Source: a virus. Taken from it: a DNA stretch of 41,680 bases. The notes below the pieces were generated by a model, which ran no database searches, was not told the DNA's origin, and was given only the letters and a program-made list of their open reading frames with translations. The stretch spans positions 1-41,680 of IMG/VR virus record IMGVR_UViG_3300019142_000003; one strand, 5' to 3'. Below are positions 8,281 through 17,349 of this stretch, in pieces; position 1 is the first letter of the stretch; the number at the start of each line of letters is the position of its first letter. The translations under genes and the position numbers were made by a program.

Positions 8281-11200
8281 TTACACCAGCCCCAGGGTCT
8301 TTTGGAGGTCTTTTTTGCCGTGGCCTTGTTTGGCCGACGTGTTGACCGCGTCCATCGCGGCGCGCGGATTTTTCTTGAGCGTGCGCGTCAACAACTGGTC
8401 GCCGTCAACTCCCTCGATGCCTTCGAGCGCATTGGCGACACGATTGAGAATTGCCTTTGTTTCTAGGTCGAGTGCTGCCCGCCCGCCGCCACCAGACCCG
8501 CCGCTGCCGGTCGAACCGGCGCGAGGCGAAGAGATTGTGATCGGAGCGCGTGCGCTCTCTCTTTCGGCCTCCATCCTCGCGCGAAGTTTCTCCCGCATGC
8601 GTCGCCACATGTTGTTCGAGACAATGCGCGCACGTCCCTCATTTAGCTCCTCAAACGACTGCGCGCCCTCGCGCCGCACGGTCGCCGTGGTGTTGACGAA
8701 CTCCCCGCCGTCCAACAGCGCGCGGACATGGTCATAGCCTCGCGTGCCGCCGGGCACGATGCCGCCGTCCAACCTTCTAATGAATTGGTTTTGCGCGCTG
8801 TTTGGGTCTTGGAGTTCGCGGTTGGTGGTCAGCCCCTTCGCTTTCTGACCCGTGCCCTCCGCATACGCGCTAAGGATTTCCTTCGCCGCATCCAAGCGGA
8901 TGGTTTCCAGCAGGTGTTTGCTAACTTGCCCCTTGCCGAAAGATTGCTCTCCGACCTGCTTGATCTGCTTAAGCGTCGCCATGTCCTTCACTTCAATCTG
9001 ATACTCAGATTGAATGGACTTGCGCAGTTTCTTCTCAGTGCCGTTTCGGAAGTGATTCCAGAGCAACAAGCCGCCAACGACGGCCCCGGCCGCGACGGCC
9101 GTCCACGGGTTGGTGAAGAACGCCCCCATTGAAGCCATCGTCGAACCGCCACCGGCAGCCGCGCCGCCAGCCGCTCCCCCGCCGCTCAATGCCGCAGCAG
9201 CCGAACCCGAACTGACTCCGGCAGCCGTTCCTGCGGCAGTAGCTGTGGCTGCCGCGCCACCCATCATCGCCGCAGCACTCGCGCCCGTACCGAGGCCAAT
9301 AGCCGCGTTGCTCGCCATGCTTGCCGCTGGCGACGCGCCCCCCGCGAAGCCGCCAGTGAGTGCAGAACCAGCGCCCCCGTTGCTGCCAAAGCCGAGAATG
9401 CCTTTAATGCGGTCACCGAAGCTGCCGCCACCCCCGCCAGAATTTCCGCCGCCCCCAAAGAGTTTTTTGAAACTGTTGGTTAGGTTGCCGAATAGATCGC
9501 CAGAGCCGCCCCCACCTTCCGCCCCGCTTTCAGGACGGAAAAGCGACATCAACTTTTCTTTAAGTTGTGACTTAATGAGTTCGCGGACGATGCTCTTAAA
9601 CAGGTCAATGAAGCCCTGCTCGACTGACTTCAACACTCCATCAATCGTGGCTTTGGACTCGACAATACTGTCGGCGAAGATGCCAGCTATGTCATCTGCA
9701 TAGCCCTCCATCTTTTGCAGGTACTCAACAAGGGGCTGCTCACGAATCTCCTGCAATCTGTCCTGGTGGCGTATCTCTTCCAATTCAAGACGCTCATTAA
9801 AGAGTCGTTGAATTTCTGCCACTTCCTCCGCGCTCTTCTTGGTGAAATCAATATCGAATGCTGCCGAGATACGCTCAAGATTTCTGAGGTTCAATGCGTT
9901 TTCAGCATCAATCGCACGGCTCAGTCTCTCCTGTCTCAAGTAACGCGGATTCGCTCCTAATCGCTCCTCTCTATCAAGTCGAGCGTCGCCGATGTCAGTC
10001 GCCATGCGCGCATTCTCATCCGCGAGGGCGCGGATTTCCGCCCTGTACCTTTTCAGATTGTCTAGGTCGCGCTCGCGCCCGGCTGCGATGCTTCGTCCGG
10101 CGGCCTCTTGTATTGAAACCTGCTGTTCGGTCAACAATTTGATTTTGTCGTTGATGCGCTCGCGCTCTTCGACGTTATTGATGTTCGCCTGCTCTTCGGC
10201 GCTGAGAAACTCCAAACGTCTGTTGAAAGCGGCGGTGTTGATTGCGAGGATTTCTCGCTCCGCATCTTCATAAGAGAGGCCGCGCTGGTCAGCCATCTCA
10301 CGAATAATCTCAATTTCCCGGCGGTCAATTTCTTCGCGAAGGTTCAACTGCTGCTCGACTCGCGAGCGGAGCGCATCGGTTTCAACCTTCTGTGCATTGT
10401 CTTTAATGCGCTGAATGTTGATGGTCGAATCGCTAACAATCTGCGCCTCCCTTTCCGTGATCTCTTTTAATTTAGTCTCGCGCGCTGTGCTCTTACTGAG
10501 TTTCAAAGCCGCATCGCGCTCGCTCTGCAATGCTTGCACCTTGAAAGTCTTAAGAGTTTCTTCTGCCGCGATTTGTTTGGTTACGAAGTCCTGCAAAGCA
10601 ATCTGGCGCAGGTCGTATTCGCGTTGTGCCGCCGTGGTCGCTTCTTTGTAGAGACGCTCTGCGCTTCTGGCATCAATCTCGGATTGCTTGATAGTGGCCT
10701 GAGCGGCCTGGTCTGCCGCAGAGACGCGACTTCGGGCTGCTCTGCCGCCGCCTTTGGGACTGTCATCGAGTGCGCTGAGATTGCCCTTAACTCTCTTCTG
10801 TGTTTCGAGAGCTTGCTTAAGGGTTGGGTCGTTCGCCACCTGCTGATTAAAGAGTTGTTTGGCTTCCTGCGTGTTTTTCCCCTGTTCCGCGGCCTTCCCT
10901 TTAGCCACGTCAATAATTAGATTCCGCGTGGAGGCGGCTGCATCCTGAGCGGCTTTCAAGTTTTTCAGTGCTTGCGTTTGCTCGGCAATTTGGTTGGTCG
11001 CGTTGCCGTGCGCTTGAGCATTGGCATTCGTGGCAGCGGTGTTGCTCTGGGTGCTGCCTGTCACCCTGTCATAAGTGCTGCCGAGAAGTTGAAGTTGCTG
11101 CTCGGTGAAACCGGACGTGCGGAAGAACTCCATCATCTGCTCGCGCGAATAGCCGAGGCCGCGCGCGACGCCTACGAGTTTCGCGGCGTTATCTGCGAGT

Positions 11201-13047
11201 TGAGGATTTAGCTCTTTAATTTTATCTTCGGCGTTACTAATGGCCTGTGCGTATCTGGTTATCGTAAAACTGGCTTGGTCTTGAGTGATGATTCCCCGCG
11301 CCAGATCGGCCTGCATGTTGTTGATTGCTTGTTTCGCCGTCTCGGTAGTCTCTTTCTCCTTTTCAATCGCCCGCGTGGTCTCCAAGATGGCCTGAGCGAA
11401 TACGACCGCCCGCGCTTCGAGTGCTATCTTTTCAGTCTCGACTTTAGCCCGCACCGCATTAGTCACGGCGATGACTTGCTGCTCTTCATCTTTCAGAGCA
11501 TTGATGTAGGTTTGCGTTGTTGGATCGAGTTGCCCGAGCACGGCGTTGAGCCGTCCGTGCTCTTCGGCCGAGCGGTTCTGCGCGCCCGCCACGACCGCAA
11601 TATCAGCAGCCATCTGCCTCGACTTTGCTAACGATTCCCCTTGCGCATTGACTTGATCAAGCGTGACCTTCGTAGCTTTTTCAGTCGCGGTCTCATACTG
11701 GTAAAGCTGATATAGGAGAATGCCGACAGCGATAGCCAGCCCCGCCCATCCCGCCGTCGCAGTCACGGCAGTCTGCACATCGGTAAGCGCAACTCTGAAA
11801 TTAACCATCCAGAAAATGACGCTCTGAATGCCTTTAATTAAATTCGGGATGCTGGTCGCAGCACTCAACACAATCTGCGTGTTATAGAGAGCATGCGCGG
11901 CGGCAAGACCGGCGACGGCGACGAAGGCCGCGCCGAAGACGGAAGGATATTTATTGACGAGGCTGAGAGTGCCAGTCAGGAGAGGCTCGACCATTAAAAA
12001 AGTCTTTATGAAGCCTCTCTCAAAAGCCACTTTCATTTCATCGGCCTGCGCTCCGAGAGATTGCCGCTGTTTCTCGAATGCGACCTCGACAGTGCCCGAT
12101 GCTGCGGCGACGCCCTGCAAATCGCTGGCGAAGGTCTTCGCCTGATTGCCGGTCACGGACATCACGAAATTCAGAGCCTGCACGTCGCCGAATAAAGTAG
12201 TCATCTTCGCGGCGTTGCCGCCGGTCGCAGTTGCAACTTCATTCAGAAAGCCCGCCAGCCCCTTTGCCTTCAAAGCCTGGGCGTCGAACTGAATACCCAA
12301 TTCTTGCGCTAAATCTTTGGCCTGCTCGCTTGGCTTAAGGACATTAACGAGAGCTTGGCGCATGCCCTCTATTGCAGTAGCCGGCCGGTTGGTGCGCGAG
12401 GCCGTGGCAATGGCGGCGAACATTTCATTGACGCCCACGCCACTCTGCGCGGCGATGTTCGAGACAAGCCCGATGCCTGACGCGAGTTGTGAGAACTCGA
12501 CTTTCCCGCGCTTCACTGTCTCGAACATCTTGTCGTAGATGTCCGTCAAATCTTCCGACTTCAATCCAAAACTCGCCATCACGGACGTGCCCGCGTCAAC
12601 CGTCGTGAAGGTGTCGGTGAGTCCGGCGCGCGCTGCCTTCGCCGAGGCTGTAATAGCGTCGAGCGCATCTTCCGCCCCGACGCCCGAACTGATGGCCTGA
12701 TACATGCCGCGCGCGAGTTCGCTCGTGCGGCCGAGCGCGGGGTCGAGTTCGAGGATGCCATCGCGGTAGCCGCTCAGGCTCGCGCCGTCATCGAGTAGGG
12801 TGTTGAGGTTGGAGAGTTCGCGCCCGAACTGGAGATACTCGCGCGCCGCCTCCATCACCTCGCGGGTCGCCATCGCGATAGCCCGCGAAGTGAGGTCGGC
12901 CTGAATGAAGGCGTTGCGCAGGCCGCCAGTGCCCGCGCGTTCCGCCGTCTGGTCGAGGTGGGAAAAGGCGTTCGTCAGTCCTTTGACAACTTGTTCGGAG
13001 TTGCCGTCGGATACTGCGATAACTATGGGTACGAACCTTTGCCCCAT
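8281..13047 (-). CDS. Tail tape measure protein
   Basis: At 1588 residues this is by far the longest gene in the window. The N-terminal region (about 100-330) matches the TP901-type tape measure core (ARGMYQAISSGVGAEDALDAI, GVGVNEMFAAIATASR, LFGDVQALNFVM). Hydrophobic segments occur near 370-395, 430-450 and 1400 (WTAVAAGAVVGGLLLW). Long helical, Lys/Glu/Arg-rich stretches form the central half, and a Gly/Ala/Ser-rich region precedes the C-terminus. Tape measure length sets tail length, so this predicts a long flexible tail. The start ATG lies 17 bases after the chaperone stop. Confidence 0.93.
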   Translation of the reverse strand: MGQRFVPIVIAVSDGNSEQVVKGLTNAFSHLDQTAERAGTGGLRNAFIQADLTSRAIAMATREVMEAAREYLQFGRELSNLNTLLDDGASLSGYRDGILELDPALGRTSELARGMYQAISSGVGAEDALDAITASAKAARAGLTDTFTTVDAGTSVMASFGLKSEDLTDIYDKMFETVKRGKVEFSQLASGIGLVSNIAAQSGVGVNEMFAAIATASRTNRPATAIEGMRQALVNVLKPSEQAKDLAQELGIQFDAQALKAKGLAGFLNEVATATGGNAAKMTTLFGDVQALNFVMSVTGNQAKTFASDLQGVAAASGTVEVAFEKQRQSLGAQADEMKVAFERGFIKTFLMVEPLLTGTLSLVNKYPSVFGAAFVAVAGLAAAHALYNTQIVLSAATSIPNLIKGIQSVIFWMVNFRVALTDVQTAVTATAGWAGLAIAVGILLYQLYQYETATEKATKVTLDQVNAQGESLAKSRQMAADIAVVAGAQNRSAEEHGRLNAVLGQLDPTTQTYINALKDEEQQVIAVTNAVRAKVETEKIALEARAVVFAQAILETTRAIEKEKETTETAKQAINNMQADLARGIITQDQASFTITRYAQAISNAEDKIKELNPQLADNAAKLVGVARGLGYSREQMMEFFRTSGFTEQQLQLLGSTYDRVTGSTQSNTAATNANAQAHGNATNQIAEQTQALKNLKAAQDAAASTRNLIIDVAKGKAAEQGKNTQEAKQLFNQQVANDPTLKQALETQKRVKGNLSALDDSPKGGGRAARSRVSAADQAAQATIKQSEIDARSAERLYKEATTAAQREYDLRQIALQDFVTKQIAAEETLKTFKVQALQSERDAALKLSKSTARETKLKEITEREAQIVSDSTINIQRIKDNAQKVETDALRSRVEQQLNLREEIDRREIEIIREMADQRGLSYEDAEREILAINTAAFNRRLEFLSAEEQANINNVEERERINDKIKLLTEQQVSIQEAAGRSIAAGRERDLDNLKRYRAEIRALADENARMATDIGDARLDREERLGANPRYLRQERLSRAIDAENALNLRNLERISAAFDIDFTKKSAEEVAEIQRLFNERLELEEIRHQDRLQEIREQPLVEYLQKMEGYADDIAGIFADSIVESKATIDGVLKSVEQGFIDLFKSIVRELIKSQLKEKLMSLFRPESGAEGGGGSGDLFGNLTNSFKKLFGGGGNSGGGGGSFGDRIKGILGFGSNGGAGSALTGGFAGGASPAASMASNAAIGLGTGASAAAMMGGAAATATAAGTAAGVSSGSAAAALSGGGAAGGAAAGGGSTMASMGAFFTNPWTAVAAGAVVGGLLLWNHFRNGTEKKLRKSIQSEYQIEVKDMATLKQIKQVGEQSFGKGQVSKHLLETIRLDAAKEILSAYAEGTGQKAKGLTTNRELQDPNSAQNQFIRRLDGGIVPGGTRGYDHVRALLDGGEFVNTTATVRREGAQSFEELNEGRARIVSNNMWRRMREKLRARMEAERESARAPITISSPRAGSTGSGGSGGGGRAALDLETKAILNRVANALEGIEGVDGDQLLTRTLKKNPRAAMDAVNTSAKQGHGKKDLQKTLGLV

Positions 13048-13064
13048 GCCTGCGACCGTTCCCC

Positions 13065-13448
13065 TTATCGTGCGGCTGTCATTTGCACCAGCACTTGAAA
13101 CATGCTCGCCACCCGCGCCTGATGCGCACGCTGATGAGCGGCGTGGGCTTCATCCCAGATGAGCAATAATTCCCACTCCACAGATGAGAGCTTCGACAGG
13201 TCGAGCACCCTCTTCGAGTCGCGCTCGCGCGCCAGTCGCTCGATGCGACTGAGCGCGGCATCCACCTCTTCGTTGTCCCGCGTGGGCTTCGTCGGCAGCA
13301 GAGGACATAATTCGCATGCTTGGCATTTGGGAGGGGCGGCGCGTTGGAAGATGCCGCAATCATCTTCCCCCGGACACCGCTCCTCATCTTTCGACTCGTC
13401 ATAGAGCCTCGACACCCGCTCGAAGATGGCGGGCGTGAGGCGTTCTAT
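13065..13448 (-). CDS. Tail assembly chaperone T-domain, reached by -1 frameshift (GT product)
   Basis: This frame lacks a convincing start of its own and overlaps the end of the preceding gene in the -1 frame. After the slip at 13448-13454 the fused protein continues as IERLTPAIFERVSRLYDE and gives about 380 residues in total. The extension contains a Cys cluster (CPGEDDC, CQACELC) that could bind zinc, then a helical ERLARERDSKRVLDL region. It lies directly upstream of the tape measure, exactly where lambda-like phages place the T part of G/GT, which recruits tail tube subunits to the tape measure. An independent start further upstream in this frame (at 13553) cannot be fully excluded. Confidence 0.78.
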   Translation of the reverse strand: MERLTPAIFERVSRLYDESKDEERCPGEDDCGIFQRAAPPKCQACELCPLLPTKPTRDNEEVDAALSRIERLARERDSKRVLDLSKLSSVEWELLLIWDEAHAAHQRAHQARVASMFQVLVQMTAAR

Positions 13449-13454
13449 TTTTTT
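13445..13454 (-). promoter_or_regulatory. Programmed -1 frameshift site of the tail chaperones (A AAA AAA then UAG)
   Basis: On the transcript the upstream gene ends GCA AAA AAA TAG. The heptamer A AAA AAA (13448-13454) is in the right phase for simultaneous -1 slippage, and the stop follows immediately. Re-reading one base opens the downstream frame up to the tape measure gene. A -1 slip at this gene position is widely conserved in long-tailed phages. Confidence 0.78.
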
Positions 13455-14206
13455 GCGTCGGACTTGATCTGCGTGCGGAAGTGCCGCAGGGCAACGGCCA
13501 TCTGGTGATGAAGGGGCACGCGCTCCGTATAACCCTCCGCCTCGACCTTGCACTGGCGATAGAGCTTGCCGAGTCCTTTCGCGCGCGACGGGATGCGCTG
13601 GTCGGTCTGGCCGAACGCCGTGCCCTGAACGAGCAGGGCGCGGCTCATCAGACCGTTGAACTCCGTAATCTCTTCCGGCGTGGCGCGACGAAGCGTGTGC
13701 TTCAAATTCACGGGGCTGCCGTTGAACAGGGCGCGCATCGGATAGGCCGACGTATCGTCATCGTCCGGCGGACAAGCCTCGTCGGTCGAGGCCACCGGCA
13801 GCGGCACGAACTCGATGGCGAGCACTTGGTTGATGGCGAAGACCTTGTCGCCCACCGCGATCTCCTTTTGCCAGTCGCCTTCCGGGTGTTTCAGCGCGTA
13901 GTTTTCGACTTTGGGCACGCGCGTGTCCCAGAGGGTGACGGCGGCATCCGACGTTTTGCTGGTCATCGCCAGGGCGTCTTGGGCGTCCGACTCGCTGGAG
14001 TCCGCGTCGGACAAGCGCACGTCGCGCGAACGCTCATAGGCGATGATGTCGTCTTCCAGAATCGGGTCGACGACGTGAATGACGCCGTAGAGCTTGCCCC
14101 GCCGCTCGACCTTGAAAGCGAGGCGCTGTTGCGCGGCGGCGTCATACAGGGCGGGGGCGGGAGTGTTCGGGGTTTGACCGTTCTCGGTCGGCTGGGTAGA
14201 ACTCAT
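13445..14206 (-). CDS. Tail assembly chaperone G-like protein
   Basis: This 253-residue protein begins MSSTQPTENG. The start at 14206 is supported by GAGGAAAG upstream; the longer frame to 14272 would read through a hairpin. It has a Pro/Ala-rich N-terminus, then a mixed alpha/beta domain with KLYGVIHVVDPILEDDI and, near the C-terminus, helical segments (TPEEITEFNGLMSRAL, MAVALRHFRTQIKS). It lies between tail tube and tape measure and ends at a slippery A7, so its minor product is the GT fusion. Family identity rests on position plus the frameshift. Confidence 0.75.
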   Translation of the reverse strand: MSSTQPTENGQTPNTPAPALYDAAAQQRLAFKVERRGKLYGVIHVVDPILEDDIIAYERSRDVRLSDADSSESDAQDALAMTSKTSDAAVTLWDTRVPKVENYALKHPEGDWQKEIAVGDKVFAINQVLAIEFVPLPVASTDEACPPDDDDTSAYPMRALFNGSPVNLKHTLRRATPEEITEFNGLMSRALLVQGTAFGQTDQRIPSRAKGLGKLYRQCKVEAEGYTERVPLHHQMAVALRHFRTQIKSDAKK

Positions 14207-14236
14207 CTCTATCTTTCCTCCAAAATTTATTTGATT

Positions 14237-14276
14237 GTGGATGGCGAATGGAGAACCCGCTCCATTCGCCATCCAC
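14237..14276 (-). terminator. Perfect 17-bp stem between tail tube and chaperone genes
   Basis: Bases 14237-14253 (starting GTGGATGGCG) pair perfectly with 14260-14276 around a six-base loop. For leftward transcripts it follows the tail tube stop by about 11 bases and precedes the chaperone ribosome-binding site. It lacks an immediate U run, so it may attenuate transcription or protect the 3' end of the abundant tube mRNA rather than stop transcription fully. Confidence 0.7.
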
Positions 14277-14287
14277 GGCTGCGCCGG

Positions 14288-15379
14288 TTAAGCGGTGTAA
14301 CTGACGACTTTGTTAATGAGTTCGATGGAAGCGGCGTACTCACTCGCGGCATCGAAGAACAGTTTGGGCTTGAGTTGAACCGTGACGATCTTATTCTGCT
14401 CGCCGAGTTCGACGGCCTCATACTTGACGAGCGGCGCGTGGATGCGCAGTTGATAGTTGAAGGCGGTGGCGTCAATCTGGCCGCCGATTAAGAGGATTTC
14501 GATGTCGAGTTTCTTGCGCGAGCGGAGCGCGGCCAACTCCTGCGATTGGCTCGCGAGGCGGGCGGTCAGGTTCAGCATGAACTCCTGCGACTCGATGAGG
14601 CATTCGGAGCGGAGCGCGCCGCTGTCCGGGTCGTTGGCCGTCTGATACAAGGCCGCGCCCGGCACGTAGCCCTCTCCCAGCAGCAGATTGTTTTTCAACT
14701 CGAAGCCCCAATTGTCGAGCCGGTTCGCCGCGCCGTACACCTGATCATTGTCGAGCGTTCCGGTGTCGGCGATGGTCAGCTTGACCTGCGAATTGGTGAA
14801 GCAGTGCAGCCCGGCCAACTCGACCACGTCTTCGGCGTCAATGCCGCTCGGCGTCGTCACCTTGCCAGAACCGCGCAGGCTCAAACTCTCCATGACGCGC
14901 TTCACGCCTTCGCCTTTCAGACTGAAGCCTTCGGCGACCATCGAGGGGAACAGCCGATTGATGGCCGCGCCGACGATTTCCACGAGAGTGATGGCCGGGC
15001 CTTGCTTCGACTCTCCCAAATTCTGCGGCGTGAATTTGTGTTGCCTAACGGTCGGAGCACCGCCCGCGTCCGGCTGCGACACGGTGTCCGCACCGAAGGC
15101 GAGCAGGAGGTCGCGGCCGATTTCTTCCGCCGAGATCGCCATCTCGAACTGGCGCGAGGTGTCGCATTCGGTGACGTAGCTTTCGGTCGCCTGAAAGTGG
15201 CCGTGCGACTCTCCCTTGTTGTCTTCCTCGCGCACCTCGACCTTCGCGAGATTGCTATCCTGCACGAGCAGTTCAACGATCTTCGTCGGGTCGGTCACGG
15301 TGGTGGCCGTCTGGTAATTCGCTTGGGGCACTTTGCTTCTCGCGAAGCGCCGCTCTTGTTTGTGCGTAGCCTGTGCCAT
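14288..15379 (-). CDS. Major tail tube protein
   Basis: This 363-residue protein begins MAQATHKQER, with a GAGGAG site upstream. The N-terminus (RSKVPQANYQTATTVTDPTKI) and GHFQATESYVTECDTSRQFEM resemble tail tube proteins. The rest alternates beta strands (FSLKGEGVKRVMESLSLRGS, QLRIHAPLVKYEAVEL, IVTVQLKPKLFF). It stands between the tail terminator/neck genes and the chaperone/tape measure genes, the normal tube slot. A strong hairpin follows the gene, in keeping with high expression. At this length it probably has an extra surface domain. Confidence 0.75.
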   Translation of the reverse strand: MAQATHKQERRFARSKVPQANYQTATTVTDPTKIVELLVQDSNLAKVEVREEDNKGESHGHFQATESYVTECDTSRQFEMAISAEEIGRDLLLAFGADTVSQPDAGGAPTVRQHKFTPQNLGESKQGPAITLVEIVGAAINRLFPSMVAEGFSLKGEGVKRVMESLSLRGSGKVTTPSGIDAEDVVELAGLHCFTNSQVKLTIADTGTLDNDQVYGAANRLDNWGFELKNNLLLGEGYVPGAALYQTANDPDSGALRSECLIESQEFMLNLTARLASQSQELAALRSRKKLDIEILLIGGQIDATAFNYQLRIHAPLVKYEAVELGEQNKIVTVQLKPKLFFDAASEYAASIELINKVVSYTA

Positions 15380-15451
15380 GTTTCAACTCCTCAATGTGTG
15401 AACTGCCTGTGATTGATAGCGGGTGTTTTGTGCTCGCTCTACTTACTCTGT

Positions 15452-15745
15452 TTACTCGCCGGCCGAACCCGCGCCCTCCGTGCCAGCACCGGCATCCCCG
15501 GCTTGCTCTTCATCGGGAGTCTTCCCGCCCTGCCCGTTGTCTCCAGACTGCTGGCCGTCCGTGAGTTTGGCGGCAAGCTTCTCAGGCACAAGCTCCAAGT
15601 CCTGAGACCTGCGAGCCACCCGCCACTCTTCGGTCGTCAGGTCGAAGGGCTGCTCGGCGCGGTTGAAAACGCGGCGATAATTCCCGTTCGCGATCTCCAC
15701 CTGCTGCGACTCCGAGTCGGGTGTGAATTGGACTTGCTTACTCAT
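15452..15745 (-). CDS. Small tail-region protein with acidic Gly-rich tail, unknown function
   Basis: This 97-residue protein begins MSKQVQFTPDSESQQ and overlaps the end of the tail terminator gene by eight bases, which suggests coupled translation. The first 60 residues could fold (YRRVFNRAEQPFDLTTEEWRVARR). The last 30 are disordered Gly, Ala, Asp and Glu residues. It sits between tail terminator and tail tube. No family was recognised. Confidence 0.6.
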   Translation of the reverse strand: MSKQVQFTPDSESQQVEIANGNYRRVFNRAEQPFDLTTEEWRVARRSQDLELVPEKLAAKLTDGQQSGDNGQGGKTPDEEQAGDAGAGTEGAGSAGE

Positions 15746-16211
15746 AAAAACTTCGCTCCTCTTCGAGTTGTTGACCTGTCGAATTGACTATCAACGGCAG
15801 ATTGACTACGGCGTAGAAGTCGCCCTCGGCCATCGAGTCATAACCAGTTACCGCCCGTCGCATGATGGTGTCGCGAACGCGCCCGCCGAGCGTGCGGTCG
15901 TTATGAATGCGCATAGCGACGGCGAACCATAGTGCCCGCGCCTTGTTGCGCGCCGCCTTCCGATCCGTCTTGTCAGTCCCCTCGATGCGAGCGAAGAAAC
16001 AGAGTGGGAGAAAAGCGTCGAACTCGGCCATCTCCGCGCCGCCCGGCAGCGGCGCGGCGTCCGAACTGCAATCGCCGAGGCGGACGCCGAAATCTTTCGT
16101 GATGCTCAAATAGACCGTGTCCTGATTCTCGGCCTCGAACAACACGTCCCCTTCGCCCGCCGCATCAATGGCCTCTTGAATAAATTCGTGGACGGCGTCT
16201 TCGATGGTCAC
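15738..16211 (-). CDS. Tail terminator-like protein
   Basis: This 157-residue protein starts at a GTG overlapping the upstream stop (GTGA). It opens with a helical MTIEDAVHEFIQEAIDAAGEGD segment, then beta strands and a C-terminal GDFYAVVNLPLIVN strand. That alpha-then-beta layout and the gene order (after a gp10-like protein, before the tube) fit lambda gpU-type tail terminators, which cap the tube at the neck. The sequence match is weak, so position carries most of the weight. Confidence 0.55.
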   Translation of the reverse strand: MTIEDAVHEFIQEAIDAAGEGDVLFEAENQDTVYLSITKDFGVRLGDCSSDAAPLPGGAEMAEFDAFLPLCFFARIEGTDKTDRKAARNKARALWFAVAMRIHNDRTLGGRVRDTIMRRAVTGYDSMAEGDFYAVVNLPLIVNSTGQQLEEERSFYE

Positions 16212-16816
16212 GATTTGCCCCCCATGAACTCGCCCAAGGCGCGGTCGAAGATTGGCTGCACTTCATTGTCGAGGCGCGCGGCGGCGCGCTGGTCGAACAG
16301 GTTGGGCTTCCTGCCCTTCATAAAGCGACGCATGATGAATAATTGCGACCCGTCAGAGATATAAGGCACTGGTCGGCCGTTGAGCGTCGGCACACTCGTC
16401 ACCGGCACGAGCAGAGCCTTTGCTTTCTTTGGCCTGATGACCTGCTGCGGGCCGAATGCGCCGCCGGTCGAGTAGACGCCCGTGCCGGTGGCGACCGCCT
16501 CGGCATAGTCGTATGCGGGCGTAGCACGCAGTGTGACTTCTTTGGTCTTTCCACTTGGCAAATGAAGCGTTGCTTTCCGCCGCGCCTTCCGACCCGTGCG
16601 CGCCGAGACGATAATGTCGCCCCGCATCACGCGCCCGACTTTGACATCAGACGACACCCCTTGCTCCAAGTTGTGAGTGACCTTCGGAACTTCGGCGCGG
16701 ACAAGCTGCTCGCCGCGCTCGGTCAGACGGCGTAGCCCAACCTCTGCCGCCCGGCGATAGTTATCTCCGAGATTCAGGACTTGCAGGATGTCGGCTTTGA
16801 CAGTTACTTGCGCCAT
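16208..16816 (-). CDS. HK97 gp10-like neck/tail completion protein
   Basis: This 202-residue basic protein has a helical start (YRRAAEVGLRRLTERGEQLVRAEVP), then strands (DIIVSARTGRKARRK, TPAYDYAEAVATGTG) and IRPKKAKALLVPV. It ends with a helix containing FMKGRKPN. This order, including the YA..VE/ATGTG and RP..AKAL pieces, is typical of gp10-family proteins at the head-tail junction. Start and stop overlap both neighbours (TAATG and GTGA), so it is in a tightly coupled neck cluster. Confidence 0.72.
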   Translation of the reverse strand: MAQVTVKADILQVLNLGDNYRRAAEVGLRRLTERGEQLVRAEVPKVTHNLEQGVSSDVKVGRVMRGDIIVSARTGRKARRKATLHLPSGKTKEVTLRATPAYDYAEAVATGTGVYSTGGAFGPQQVIRPKKAKALLVPVTSVPTLNGRPVPYISDGSQLFIMRRFMKGRKPNLFDQRAAARLDNEVQPIFDRALGEFMGGKS

Positions 16817-17253
16817 TACTCTGTGACAACGAACTCGGCGTCGGGCGTTCCGTCCGTGAGCATGTAAGGCCGCGCGATTTCTTCGGCCTGTTCGAGATAA
16901 GTCTGCGAGAGCAGACGAACGTCAGCGGGTTTCAAGTAACTGAGGATGACGGGCGCGCCCGCCGCACCGCCCTCCCTCCGAGTCGTGAGCACGCCGCCTG
17001 GAGTGACTGGGTTGTTCAAGCCGGGCAGCGCGAAGTGCATCGCCAGTGCGGCTTCGGCGTTTTCCAAATCAGCCTTCCGCAATGCGTCTGTTGGCGAGTC
17101 CGACAAAGCGTCTGTGTAAACCGCTTCGCCGACCCACTTCCTGAGCCGCCGCGAAGCCGCGCCAACGTGCGGCGTCAACCGGGCATCCTTGATGTCCTTG
17201 CTGATGTCGTAATAGTCGCGCAGCTTCGCGGCGGTCATGAGTAGGTCGGCCAT
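16816..17253 (-). CDS. Head-tail connector protein
   Basis: This 145-residue, mainly helical protein (LRDYYDISKDIKDARLTPHVGAASRRLRKWVGEAVY, LENAEAALAMHFALPGLN) matches the look of gp6/gp36-type adaptors that bind beneath the portal. It is the first gene after the capsid gene and the tandem hairpins, and its stop overlaps the gp10-like start. The ribosome-binding site is weak, so translation may be modest. The exact family cannot be fixed by eye. Confidence 0.62.
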   Translation of the reverse strand: MADLLMTAAKLRDYYDISKDIKDARLTPHVGAASRRLRKWVGEAVYTDALSDSPTDALRKADLENAEAALAMHFALPGLNNPVTPGGVLTTRREGGAAGAPVILSYLKPADVRLLSQTYLEQAEEIARPYMLTDGTPDAEFVVTE

Positions 17254-17275
17254 TGGTTATTACAAGTAAAAAGTT

Positions 17276-17324
17276 GGGGGCGAAGAGCGCCGCCCCCGTT
17301 GCGCCGCAGGGGACGACCCCTGCG
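17276..17324 (-). terminator. Two tandem GC-rich hairpins after the major capsid gene
   Basis: GGGGGCG at 17276-17282 pairs with CGCCCCC at 17291-17297, and CGCAGGGG at 17305-17312 pairs with CCCCTGCG at 17317-17324. They fill the 97-base gap between capsid and connector genes. No U tract follows the stems directly. They may act as an attenuator or an mRNA 3'-end stabiliser separating highly expressed capsid from low-copy connectors. Confidence 0.65.
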
Positions 17325-17349
17325 CTGTCGCGGTTGCATGCCGACGTTA

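Noticed and set aside
9110-9703. Long plus-strand Pro/Ala-rich open frame
   Set aside because: It is antisense to the Gly/Ala/Ser-rich region of the tape measure gene. Its composition is that expected from the complement of such a region, and it has no ribosome-binding site.
13481-14491. 336-residue plus-strand frame across the chaperone and tube genes
   Set aside because: It is antisense to two coherent late genes and has His/Arg/Val/Leu shadow composition.
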